Positions 9,001 through 16,657 of a DNA stretch of 33,970 bases are shown here, piece by piece. Within the stretch, counting starts at the first letter, position 1. The number at the start of each line of letters is the position of its first letter. The position numbers and the translations under genes are program-made. Under the pieces are notes generated by a model, which was not told the origin of the DNA, ran no database searches, and saw nothing but the letters and a program-made list of their open reading frames with translations. The DNA is from Bacillota bacterium. Lineage in GTDB: Bacteria > Sysuimicrobiota > Sysuimicrobiia > Sysuimicrobiales > Segetimicrobiaceae. The stretch is taken from contig JAJPIA010000117.1 of assembly GCA_021324975.1 (NCBI GenBank), forward strand, positions 1-33,970, written 5' to 3'.

Positions 9001-9667
9001 GACTCCGCCTGGGCCGCGAGCTGGGCGACGTGCGCGTCCTGCTCCCCCAAGATATCGGCGACCCGTACGAGGAGTTGGTCCGCGGCCGCCATGCGCCGCT
9101 CGGCGTCGCGCCGGCGACGCTTATACTTGGCCACCCCGGCCGCCTCCTCAAGGATCATCCGGCGCTCCTCCGGGGTGGCATCCAGCGTCCGGTCGACCTC
9201 GCCCTGGGTGATCAGCGCGTAGGAGTGCCCGCCGAGCCCGGTCCCGAGAAACATCGACTGAATGTCTCGGAGCCGACACGGCAGGCCGTTGATCAGATAC
9301 TGGCTGTCCGCGGCCCGCAGCGCGCGCCGGGTCACCGTGACCTCGGCGAACGCCAACGGCGTCCCGGCGCGTCGTCCGCGTCCGAGGGAAGCGTCAACGC
9401 CCCATCCGTATTGTCCAACGTCAGCGTGACCTCGGCCATGCCGAGCTGCCGCCGGTGGTCGCTGCCCGCGAAGATCACGTCCTCGTTCCGGACGCCGCGC
9501 AGGGATCGGAGGCTGCCTTCCCCGAGCGCCCACCGGATCGCATCGAAGATGTTGCTCTTGCCGCTGCCGTTCGGTCCCACGATCGCCGTGATGCGTGGTG
9601 CGAGCTCCAGCGCGGTGCGATCCGCGAACGTTTTGAACCCGACGAGCTCCAACCGCCTGAGACGCAC
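6042..9667 (-). CDS. smc: Chromosome partition protein SMC, reading frame broken once
   Basis: Condensin ATPase that organises and segregates chromosomes. Start GTG 9667 has GGAGG 6 nt upstream. The N-terminal head (MRLRRLELVGFKTFADRT, Walker A GPNGSGKSN at about 32-40) is read in one frame to about residue 101. The rest, from about 9365 to the stop at 6042, is in another frame. That part holds EVTVTRRALRAADSQYLING, two long coiled coils, the hinge (about residues 510-660), the signature LSALSGGERVMVALAL and Walker B FCVFDEVEAALDEAN. Joining them needs one extra base, simplest in the CCC at 9363-9365, and gives about 1208 aa, the normal SMC length. In the present sequence the first frame stops at 9332. 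This is either a sequencing error or a real lesion. Confidence 0.93.
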
Positions 9668-9685
9668 TCAGATCCTCCCTGAACG

Positions 9686-10849
9686 TTAGGCTCGGCCGCT
9701 CGCCGCCGGCGCGGCGCTCGCCGCGACGGCGGCTTCGTACAGCATCACCATCCGATCTGTGATCAACGCCTGCGCGTACGCGGCCGCAGCCGCCCGCCCC
9801 CGCCGTCCCATCTCCGCGCGACGCTCGGGATCGCGCAGCAATGCCCCGACCGCTTCCGCGAACCGTGCCGGGTCCGCGGACACCAACTGCCCGGTCTCGC
9901 CGTCGCGCACGATATCGGCCGCGGCGCCGGCGCAGACGGCCACGACGGCGAGTCCCGCGGCCATCGCCTCGACCACGGCGAGGCCGAGCGTCTCGGTCTG
10001 AGAGGGGAAGACAAACAAATCCGCGCTGCGAAGGACCTCCACGACGCGCGCGTGCGCCATCCCGCCGGCAAAGACCACCCGGGTCGACAGCCCGAGGCGG
10101 CGCGCGTGCTCGACGAGGGCCGCGCGCTCCGGGCCGTCGCCGACGAGCACGAGCCGCGTGTCCAAGGGCGCGGCGGCGTATGCCTCCAGCAAGAGGAGCA
10201 CACCCTTCTCCTTGGCCAGGCGGCCGACGTACACGAGAAGCGGCACCTCGGCGGGCACCCCGAGCGCGGCGCGGACGCCCGCGGGCAGCGCACCCGCGAA
10301 GGCCTCAGGCTCGATCCCGACGCTCGGGATCACCTCGACCGGCACCCGCACGCCGTACTCCCGGAGCCGCGCCGCGAGCGACGGCACGGACGCGAGGACC
10401 CGATCGCACCGGTTGCAGTACGCGGTGGTGTAGGCGAGCACGAGCGGCCGTGTGAGATCGCCGACGAGCGGGGCGTAGTGCGCATATTCGGCGTACATAG
10501 TATGGTAGGTGAACACTACCGGCCGGTGCAGGATGCGCGCCACCCATAGCCCGACCCCACCCAGGAGGAACGGCGAGTGGCTGTGCACGACGTCGAGCCC
10601 CAGCGCCCGAATGCCGCGCAGCTGCGACGCGGAGTACGGCACGGCAAGCGGGAAGTCCGGGTGGCCCGGCGGCGCCACCGACGGCACGCGATGCACGTCC
10701 GGGTCATGATCGACGTAGCCCTGATACGCCGGCGCGATCACCGACACGCGGTGTCCGCGGCGCCGGAGGTAGGCTCCCGCGGCCTCGACCGCGCGCACGA
10801 CGCCGCTACGCCGTGGGAGGTAGCTATCGGTGAAGAAGCCGATGTGCAC
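9686..10849 (-). CDS. GT4-family glycosyltransferase
   Basis: Retaining GT-B glycosyltransferase of 387 aa, probably cytoplasmic or membrane-peripheral. The N-terminal acceptor-binding Rossmann domain starts MHIGFFTDSYLPRRSGV and contains DVVHSHSPFLLG (86-97). The C-terminal nucleotide-sugar domain has LVYVGRLAKEKGV (205-217), VLVGDGPERAAL (234-245) and the EX7E motif in ETLGLAVVE (286-294). The overall pattern resembles diacylglycerol glucosyltransferases and PimB-like mannosyltransferases; donor and acceptor cannot be told from sequence. Start is GTG 10849, 4 nt after the HTH gene, and it ends 18 nt before smc. It therefore appears to be in the smc-ftsY transcription unit, an unusual partner. 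Confidence 0.88.
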   Translation of the reverse strand: MHIGFFTDSYLPRRSGVVRAVEAAGAYLRRRGHRVSVIAPAYQGYVDHDPDVHRVPSVAPPGHPDFPLAVPYSASQLRGIRALGLDVVHSHSPFLLGGVGLWVARILHRPVVFTYHTMYAEYAHYAPLVGDLTRPLVLAYTTAYCNRCDRVLASVPSLAARLREYGVRVPVEVIPSVGIEPEAFAGALPAGVRAALGVPAEVPLLVYVGRLAKEKGVLLLLEAYAAAPLDTRLVLVGDGPERAALVEHARRLGLSTRVVFAGGMAHARVVEVLRSADLFVFPSQTETLGLAVVEAMAAGLAVVAVCAGAAADIVRDGETGQLVSADPARFAEAVGALLRDPERRAEMGRRGRAAAAAYAQALITDRMVMLYEAAVAASAAPAASGRA

Positions 10850-10853
10850 CCAG

Positions 10854-11384
10854 TTAGTCGTCCCCTCGGGCGGCCTGGCGATCCAAAAAGGCGAGCAGCG
10901 TCGACAGGTGAAACCGGCGCTGTCCGCCGTGGGTTCGGAGGCAGAGCAACTTCCCCTGGTCCGTGTAGCGGCGCACCGTCGCCTTCGATAAGTTTAGCAC
11001 CGCGGCCGCCTCGTAGAGGCTGAGCTCCGGGTCTAGCAGGCGCCGGATGATTTCCTCGCGCGACTCCGTGATCGGACGGCGCCCCCCGCGGCGCCGGGGA
11101 TCAGGCGACCGCGGCTCCGCCACGCGCCCGGGCGGCACGGCAGCACCGTGGAGGGACAACGACGACGGCCCTACGCGCGGCGCCACGGGCCGCATCGAGA
11201 GCGAACTCGGAGCCGGCGACGGCCCCGAGCGCACGGTACCGTTTCGTGGAAGCTCGCGAAGAACGCTGGGATCCTGCCGGTACCTCGGGGTGGTGTCGGG
11301 CGGCCCTTCGACGAGCGACGTATGAAGGGACACATGCATCTGCTGGGCGAGATAACGGTACCAGTCCTGCAGTCGCTGCGGCAT
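10854..11384 (-). CDS. HTH DNA-binding protein with BldC/MerR-like C-terminal domain
   Basis: 176-aa protein. The C-terminus (about residues 116-170) is a winged-helix MerR/excisionase-type fold: LSLYEAAAVLNLSKATVRRY (121-140) followed by the wing GKLLCLRTHGGQRRFHLSTL, as in BldC. The N-terminus has a short helix (MPQRLQDWYRYLAQQM), then about 70 residues of Pro/Ser/Arg-rich, probably disordered linker. The ATG at 11384 (GGAG 6 nt upstream) is chosen. A GTG at 11450 has a stronger ribosome binding site, but its 22 extra codons are AT-rich and unlike the rest. It is the first gene of the minus-strand train leading into the glycosyltransferase and smc. Target genes are unknown; autoregulation of this operon is plausible. 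Confidence 0.78.
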   Translation of the reverse strand: MPQRLQDWYRYLAQQMHVSLHTSLVEGPPDTTPRYRQDPSVLRELPRNGTVRSGPSPAPSSLSMRPVAPRVGPSSLSLHGAAVPPGRVAEPRSPDPRRRGGRRPITESREEIIRRLLDPELSLYEAAAVLNLSKATVRRYTDQGKLLCLRTHGGQRRFHLSTLLAFLDRQAARGDD

Positions 11385-11742
11385 ACTCTGCTCCGATGAG
11401 TGCTGCGTAGGTTTTCTGATGTTAAATTTGGGGCGTATTTCGAGGTTCACGCGAAAAATCCTCCAGGCATCTTGTGCTCAGATTACGCCGCGCGTCCGCA
11501 AGCCGCCAATCTGCGTCTGCGACACACCGAACAGCCAGCGTAGATTCTTGGCCTGTGCGCGCCGGCGTGCGGCCGCGGCCGGCGGACACCGCTCCCCCGC
11601 ACGACACACGCTAGCGCACCCCGGATCGCGAGCGGGCCGACGTTGGATTCATCGATCTGCAGTATCGATGTGCAATAGCGCCGGCGATCATGTTGCCGAG
11701 GTCAGCCCGGGAAGCTGTGTGAGCGGCCCCGCGCCGGTCCCG
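11385..11742. other. Gene-free stretch upstream of the HTH gene
   Basis: About 358 nt between the HTH gene start and the end of the CoA-transferase gene. It should contain the promoter for the leftward HTH-glycosyltransferase-smc train, but no convincing -35/-10 pair is visible on the minus strand. The part nearest the gene is AT-rich (around 11419-11465). It contains one clean inverted repeat (11650-11670) and no protein or RNA gene I can recognise. Confidence 0.6.
11650..11670. repeat. Perfect 7-bp inverted repeat, 7-nt spacer
   Basis: CATCGAT (11650-11656) and ATCGATG (11664-11670) are perfect complements around CTGCAGT, which itself contains the palindrome CTGCAG, so the whole 21-bp site is nearly symmetric. 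It could be an operator. It is about 265 bp upstream of the HTH gene start, far for autoregulation. Confidence 0.35.
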
Positions 11743-12972
11743 TCACGCCCCGCCGGACGAATCCGCCGCCCGGGCGCCCTGCGGGGACCCGACCACGCGC
11801 GCATTACGCAGCTGCTCGATCTCCGCGGGCGCATAGCCGGCCTCGGCGAGCACTTCGTCCGTGTGCTCGCCCAGGACCGGCGGCACGCGCCGGATGCGGC
11901 CCGGCGTCTCCGTCAGTTTGATCGGGAGCCCGAGCATCTTCACGGTTCCGTGCACGGCATGCGGCATTTCGACCAGCATGTCCTGGTGGCGCACTTGCGG
12001 ATCGTTGAAGACCTCGTCCAAGCGATAGATCGGCCCGGAAGCCACGCCCCGTTCGTTGAGATGCGCCACCCATTCTGACGCCGTGCGGGTTTGAAAGATC
12101 TCGCCCAGAATCTGGTTGAGGTCGGCGCGATGCGTCACGCGATCGTTGACCGTCGCAAACCGCGGATCGGTTGCGAGTTCGGGGCGGTCGAGCGCGGCGC
12201 ACAATCGCCGCCAGATCTCCTCGTTACCGGCGCACACGTTAAATGGCCCGTCCTTTGCCTGGTACACGCCGAACGGCGACGACAACGGATGGTCGTTGCC
12301 GGCGACGCCGGGAGCGCGGCCGGTCTCGAAGTACATCCCCGCGCTCCAGGTCAACAGCGCGACCATCGCGTCCACGATGGCCACGTAGACTTCCTGCCCG
12401 CGCCCCGTGCGCTCACGGGCCAGCAGCGCGTAGAGCACGCCGCGGCAGGCCGCTGTGGCGCACGTCAGGTCGGCCAGCGCGATGCCCGCCCGCGTTGGTC
12501 CTGTCGGCTCCTGGCCGGTGATGCTCATGAACCCCGACATCCCCTGCGCGACCTGGTCGAACCCTGGACGGGTATGATAGGGTCCGCTCCGGCCGAAGCC
12601 GGAGATTCCGCAGTAGATGAGGCGTGGATTGGCCTCGCGCAGCGCGCGCGCGCCGAGCCCAAGCCGATCCATAACGCCCGGGCGGAAGTTCTCGATCACG
12701 ACATCCGCGCTGCGCGCCAGCCGGCGCACGATCTCGCGGCCGTCATCGGTCGCGAGGTTGACCGTAATGCTGCGCTTGTTTCGGTTTGCCGCGGCGAAGA
12801 AGTAGCTGTTGCCGACGAGGTCGCGGCGCAGCGTCTGGTATCGAGAGTGGTCACCGTCAAGCGGCTCGACCTTGATCACGTCCGCGCCGAAGTCCCCGAG
12901 CTCCATCGTGCAGTACGGGCCGGCGAGGAACCGCGTGAGGTCGACGATCTTGATGCCTTCCAGCGGAAACAT
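11743..12972 (-). CDS. Class III (CaiB/BaiF, formyl-CoA-transferase-like) CoA-transferase
   Basis: 409-aa enzyme that moves CoA between carboxylic acids through a covalent aspartyl intermediate. Family features are FPLEGIKIVDLTRFLAGPYC at the start, LGDFGADVIKVEPLDGD, VIENFRPGVMDRLGL and GFDQVAQGMSG. The catalytic Asp168 lies in IALADLTCATAA, at the position of Asp169 in formyl-CoA transferase. The start ATG 12972 has GGAGGAGG about 10 nt upstream; a longer upstream reading lacks family residues. The substrate pair is not predictable. The gene is divergent from a TPR-LuxR regulator, and a 29-nt palindrome lies 24 bp upstream of its start, so regulation by that neighbour is a reasonable inference. 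Confidence 0.92.
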   Translation of the reverse strand: MFPLEGIKIVDLTRFLAGPYCTMELGDFGADVIKVEPLDGDHSRYQTLRRDLVGNSYFFAAANRNKRSITVNLATDDGREIVRRLARSADVVIENFRPGVMDRLGLGARALREANPRLIYCGISGFGRSGPYHTRPGFDQVAQGMSGFMSITGQEPTGPTRAGIALADLTCATAACRGVLYALLARERTGRGQEVYVAIVDAMVALLTWSAGMYFETGRAPGVAGNDHPLSSPFGVYQAKDGPFNVCAGNEEIWRRLCAALDRPELATDPRFATVNDRVTHRADLNQILGEIFQTRTASEWVAHLNERGVASGPIYRLDEVFNDPQVRHQDMLVEMPHAVHGTVKMLGLPIKLTETPGRIRRVPPVLGEHTDEVLAEAGYAPAEIEQLRNARVVGSPQGARAADSSGGA

Positions 12973-12996
12973 GCGGATCCGGCCTCCTCCAAACGG

Positions 12997-13025
12997 GCTG
13001 GAGCGGGCCACGCGCCCACTCCAGC
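12997..13025. promoter_or_regulatory. 29-nt near-perfect palindrome between divergent genes
   Basis: GCTGGAG-C-GGGC, loop CACGC, then GCCC-A-CTCCAGC: 7 bp plus 4 bp of perfect pairing with a single C/A mismatch. It sits 24 bp upstream of the CoA-transferase ATG and about 120 bp before the LuxR-type gene. As DNA it is a good dimer operator; as RNA it would be a stable leader hairpin of the CoA-transferase message. The rest of the 171-nt intergenic region shows no clear promoter. Confidence 0.45.
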
Positions 13026-13143
13026 GCAACTTCTGCGAGCCGCGGTGTGCGTCCCTCCCTCGGTGATGATCGACGCGTCCGCGCAGCGAGCGGCCCGGAT
13101 AGTGGCCGGCGGCGCGCCGCGGAGGTGCGCGTAGGAAGGGCCG

Positions 13144-14901
13144 GTGCGCGCCTGGAACCGTACGTTCCCAATGGGACCAACCGGACAGCTAGGCCGCACC
13201 CCTGCGAACCGCAAAGCGCAGGCGCTGGCATCGCTGCAGCCCGACGGACCGCTGTCCTTCGCCGTCGGGAAGGGCTGGCGGGCGCTGCAGCGCGGCGAGT
13301 GGGCGGAGGCACACCGGCAGTTCGAGCAGGCGCTGGCGTCAGAGGAGACGGCCGAAGGGTGGGAAGGACTCGCCTGGTCGGCATGGTGGCTCGGCGACAC
13401 GGCCCGTATGTTCGATGCGCGCGAGCGAGCGTACCGGTCGTATCGCGAGCGCGGCGACGACCGTGGTGCCGCCCGGTGCGCCATGTGGCTGGCGGTCGAT
13501 TCCGTGGATTTTCGCAACGACTCGGCCGTCGCCAACGGCTGGATGCAACGGGCCCACCGCCTGCTCAAACGGCACGCCCAGTCCGTCGAGGCCGCCTGGC
13601 TCGCCGCGTGCGAGGCCCACCACGCGCTCATGGCCGACAAGAACCCTGTGACAGCGCAGCAACTCGCGACCGAAGCGGCGAGCATCGGCGAGACCGTCGG
13701 GACTATCGACGTCGAGATGTTAGGACGCGCGCTCGAGGGACTGGCGCTCGTGAGCCAGGGGCAGGTGCGCGACGGGATGCGCCTCCTGGACGAGGCGACG
13801 GCGGCCGTCGTTGCAGGCGAGGTGGCGGATCGCCAGGCCATCAGCCTGACGTGTTGCTACTTGATCTTCGCCTGCGAGCGCGTACGCGACTATCCGCGCG
13901 CGGCCCAATGGTGCGATCGCGTCAAGGAGTTTTGCCGGCGCTGGCGGTTCACGATGCTGTTCGCCGTGTGCCGCACGCAGTACGCGGGCGTCTTGATGTG
14001 GCGAGGACGGTGGGCGGAGGCCGAAGCGGAGCTCCAGGCCGCCGCGCAGGAGTTGACCGCCATTCGCCCGGCGCTCGCGTCGGCCGCGACCGCCCGGTTG
14101 GCGGAGCTGCGCCGCCGTCAAGGGCGATGGGACGAGGCGGCGGCGCTGTTCGCGCGGGTCGAGACCTCGACGGTCGCATTGCTCGGCCGCGCGGAGATGG
14201 CGCTCGATCAAGGGGATTCTCAGGCCGCCGTCGAGCTCGCGGAACGCTATCTGCGCCGCTATACGCCTGAAGCACGCACGGAGCGCGTCCCCGGCCTGGA
14301 GCTGCTCACGCGCGCGTACGCCGCACTCGGAGAGCTCTCGCACGCGCGCGATGCGCTTCGGCAGCTTGAAGAAACGGTCCGAGCCGTTGCCGCGGACCCC
14401 CTCCAGGCCTTCGTCCGCTTTGCGAGAGGCGCCGTGGCGGCGTCTGGCGGCCATTACGCGGAAGCGCGCGCCGCTTTTGAAGACGCGGCCTACCTCTTTG
14501 ACCGCTTCGAAGCGCCGTTCGAGCAGGGGCGTGCACGCCTCGAACTCGGCCGCGTCCTCGCCGCTGAGCGCCGCCGGGATGCGGCCGCCGTGGAACTGAG
14601 AACGGCCGCTGGCCTCCTCCGGGCGCTCGGGGCGGCGCGCGAGGCCGAACGGGCAGACGCGCTGCTGCGCCAGATCACATCACCGTCGGCGCGGGCGGCC
14701 GATGCGCAGTCGCGCCTAACGGACAAGGAACTTGAGATCCTTAGAATGGCCGCCCAGGGGCTGACCGACAAGGAGATCGCGGCCCGGCTTCACCGCAGCG
14801 AGCACACGATCCACCGGCACGTCGCCAATATCTTATTGCGGCTGGATCTACCGTCCCGGACGGCGGCCGTAGCGTACGCGCTCCGCCAAGGCTTGCTCTA
14901 G
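13144..14901 (+). CDS. TPR-domain LuxR-family transcriptional regulator
   Basis: 585-aa regulator. Residues about 35-500 are helical TPR-like repeats (for example FAVGKGWRALQRGEWAEAHR, LMWRGRWAEAEAEL, FARGAVAASGGHYAEARAAF). Residues 525-585 are a LuxR/GerE HTH: LTDKELEILRMAAQGLTDKE, IAARLHRSEHTIHRHVANIL and a closing TAAVAYALRQGLL. There is no receiver domain and no Walker-type ATPase as in MalT, so it would sense a ligand or protein through the TPR array. The GTG at 13144 has AGGAAGG just upstream; an in-frame ATG at 13171 is the alternative start. It is divergent from the CoA-transferase gene, its most likely target. Confidence 0.88.
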   Translation: MRAWNRTFPMGPTGQLGRTPANRKAQALASLQPDGPLSFAVGKGWRALQRGEWAEAHRQFEQALASEETAEGWEGLAWSAWWLGDTARMFDARERAYRSYRERGDDRGAARCAMWLAVDSVDFRNDSAVANGWMQRAHRLLKRHAQSVEAAWLAACEAHHALMADKNPVTAQQLATEAASIGETVGTIDVEMLGRALEGLALVSQGQVRDGMRLLDEATAAVVAGEVADRQAISLTCCYLIFACERVRDYPRAAQWCDRVKEFCRRWRFTMLFAVCRTQYAGVLMWRGRWAEAEAELQAAAQELTAIRPALASAATARLAELRRRQGRWDEAAALFARVETSTVALLGRAEMALDQGDSQAAVELAERYLRRYTPEARTERVPGLELLTRAYAALGELSHARDALRQLEETVRAVAADPLQAFVRFARGAVAASGGHYAEARAAFEDAAYLFDRFEAPFEQGRARLELGRVLAAERRRDAAAVELRTAAGLLRALGAAREAERADALLRQITSPSARAADAQSRLTDKELEILRMAAQGLTDKEIAARLHRSEHTIHRHVANILLRLDLPSRTAAVAYALRQGLL

Positions 14902-14932
14902 ACGCTCGAGGCCCCGCGTGCTCGATCCCGCC

Positions 14933-14956
14933 CCCGTGGCCGGTTTCGGCCATGGG
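14933..14956 (+). terminator. Strong hairpin after the LuxR-type gene, no U-tract
   Basis: CCCGTGGCCG (14933-14942), loop GTTT, CGGCCATGGG (14947-14956): a 10-bp stem with one G-U pair, starting 31 nt after the stop codon. The downstream sequence TACATTCG is not U-rich, so it is at best a non-canonical terminator or a 3'-end stabiliser. The remaining gap to 15083 holds only a loose inverted repeat, GTACATTC (14956-14963) with GAATGTAC (15007-15014). Confidence 0.4.
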
Positions 14957-15083
14957 TACATTCGTCCACGCCTGGCACGAAAATGCGAAGCTCCGCCACC
15001 CCATGTGAATGTACAGTTACGCCGCAGGCTCCGGCATGCGAGGTCGATCAACGTGGCCAAGCCGAACGTCGTGGGGGGCGCAG

Positions 15084-15233
15084 ATGAAGAAGGTAACGTG
15101 TCCGCCGTGCGGCACTGAGATCCGCGGAGAAACCGACGATGAGTTAGTCCGCAACGTGCAGGACCACGCGAAACGCGAGCACGGTCGCGATCTCACACGC
15201 GAGCACATTCTGGCGGCGGCCAAGGAAGCCTAG
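15084..15233 (+). CDS. DUF1059 family small protein
   Basis: 49-aa protein of unknown function matching the DUF1059 pattern. It starts MKKVTCPPCGTEIRGETDDE and continues with the conserved helix VQDHAKREHGRDLTREHILA. The two Cys (6 and 9) and two His (28 and 33) could form a small metal site, but this is inference; in relatives the Cys spacing is usually CPCG rather than CPPCG. The ATG at 15084 has a GGGGGG run 6 nt upstream. It lies 9 nt before the FAD oxidase gene, so the two are probably co-transcribed. Confidence 0.85.
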   Translation: MKKVTCPPCGTEIRGETDDELVRNVQDHAKREHGRDLTREHILAAAKEA

Positions 15234-15242
15234 GCTGCGCCG

Positions 15243-16643
15243 ATGGAGCAAGCGCTCGTGCGAGACCTGAAGTCGCGCTTCGGCGGCGAGGTGCTCGTGC
15301 CGGGCGACGGCGGATACGATGCCGCGCGGTCGGTGTGGAACGGCCTCATCGACCGCCGCCCGGCGATCGTCGTGCGCTGCCGGGGTGTCGCCGACGTGCT
15401 CGCCGCGGTAGAGTTCGGCAGAACCCACCGGCTCCTCACCGCCGTGCGGGGCGGAGGGCACAACGTCGCGGGATTCGGCACGTGCGACGGCGGGATCGTG
15501 ATCGACCTGTCCCCGATGAAAGGCGTCCGGGTCGACCCCGTAGCGCGGACGGCCGCGGCCCAGCCCGGGCTCACATGGGGTGAGTTCGACCGTGAGACGC
15601 AGGCTTTCGACCTCGCGACCACGGGAGGATTGGTGTCGACGACCGGCATTGCCGGGTTCACGCTCGGCGGCGGTGTCGGATGGCTGATGCGGAAATACGG
15701 CCTCACCGCGGACAACCTGGTTGCCGCCGACGTCGTCACGGCCGACGGCCGCCTCATCACCGCCAACGCAGCCAATCATCCCGACCTGTTCTGGGCCTTA
15801 CGCGGCGGCGGTGGCAACTTCGGCGTGGTGACGTCGTTCGAGTACCGCCTCCACCCCGTCGGGCCTACGGTGTTCGGCGGTGCCGTGCTGCATCCGGCTG
15901 CACAGGCGCGCGAGCTGCTCCGATTCTACAACCGATGGGTTGCCGCGCTGCCTGACGAAATGACGTCCATGGTGGCGTTCATCACGGCGCCGCCCCTGCC
16001 GTTCATCCCGCAACTGCTTCACGGCACGCCGATGGTCGCCGTGGCCGTGTGCTACTCCGGTGCGATCGAAGACGGAGAGCGTATAGCCCAGCCGCTCCTC
16101 TCGTTCGGCCCACCCGCCGTTGCGCACGTCGGCGCGGTGCCGTACACGGGGCTCCAAAGCATGTTTGACGCGAGCGCACCGCGCGGGATCCATGCGTACT
16201 GGAAAACCCACTACCTCGCAATGCTTGGGGACTCGGCCATCGACGCGTTGGTAGCCGAGACGGACAAGATGCAGGCGCTCTCACCGTTCACGACGCTGCA
16301 CCTTCACCACCTGGAGGGAGCCGTCGGCCGGGTCGATTCCGGGTCGACCGCCTTTCCGCACCGGGACCCGCGATACGCGATGAACATCGTGGGCCTCTGG
16401 AACGCTGGTGAACGACCGGATCCACACATCGCGTGGGTACGCGAGACGTACGACGCGATGCGACCGTTTTCGACCGGGGCGCCGTACCTCAACTTCCTCG
16501 GCGACGAGGGCGCAGAGCGGGTGCGCGCCGCCTATGGCCCCGGGACGTACCAGCGGCTGGTCGCCGTGAAGAACACCTACGATCCGACGAACTTCTTCCG
16601 GGTGAACCAAAACATCCGGCCGAACGTCGCCACAGCGAGGTAG
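15243..16643 (+). CDS. Berberine-bridge-type FAD-linked oxidoreductase
   Basis: 466-aa flavoprotein with an N-terminal PCMH-type FAD-binding domain and a C-terminal BBE segment (TYDPTNFFRVNQNIRPN). The FAD-attachment motif TAVRGGGHNVAG supplies His73 for 8-alpha-N1-histidyl linkage. The second site, where bicovalent members have Cys, reads GLVSTTGIAGFTLGGGVGWL and has no Cys, so attachment is probably single. Members oxidise sugars, alkaloids or other secondary alcohols; the substrate here is unknown. No signal peptide is seen. It follows the DUF1059 gene by 9 nt and converges with a small membrane-protein gene. Confidence 0.9.
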   Translation: MEQALVRDLKSRFGGEVLVPGDGGYDAARSVWNGLIDRRPAIVVRCRGVADVLAAVEFGRTHRLLTAVRGGGHNVAGFGTCDGGIVIDLSPMKGVRVDPVARTAAAQPGLTWGEFDRETQAFDLATTGGLVSTTGIAGFTLGGGVGWLMRKYGLTADNLVAADVVTADGRLITANAANHPDLFWALRGGGGNFGVVTSFEYRLHPVGPTVFGGAVLHPAAQARELLRFYNRWVAALPDEMTSMVAFITAPPLPFIPQLLHGTPMVAVAVCYSGAIEDGERIAQPLLSFGPPAVAHVGAVPYTGLQSMFDASAPRGIHAYWKTHYLAMLGDSAIDALVAETDKMQALSPFTTLHLHHLEGAVGRVDSGSTAFPHRDPRYAMNIVGLWNAGERPDPHIAWVRETYDAMRPFSTGAPYLNFLGDEGAERVRAAYGPGTYQRLVAVKNTYDPTNFFRVNQNIRPNVATAR

Positions 16644-16657
16644 CCGCGTGCCCAGCG

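Noticed and set aside
9355-9370. Programmed -1 frameshift in smc
   Set aside because: No X-XXY-YYZ slippery heptamer is present at the junction, and SMC is not known to use frameshifting; error or mutation is simpler.
13095-13125. GCGGCGCGCCGC palindrome before the LuxR-type gene as an operator
   Set aside because: Pure G/C self-complementary runs of this length arise easily in this composition; the 12997-13025 palindrome is a better candidate.
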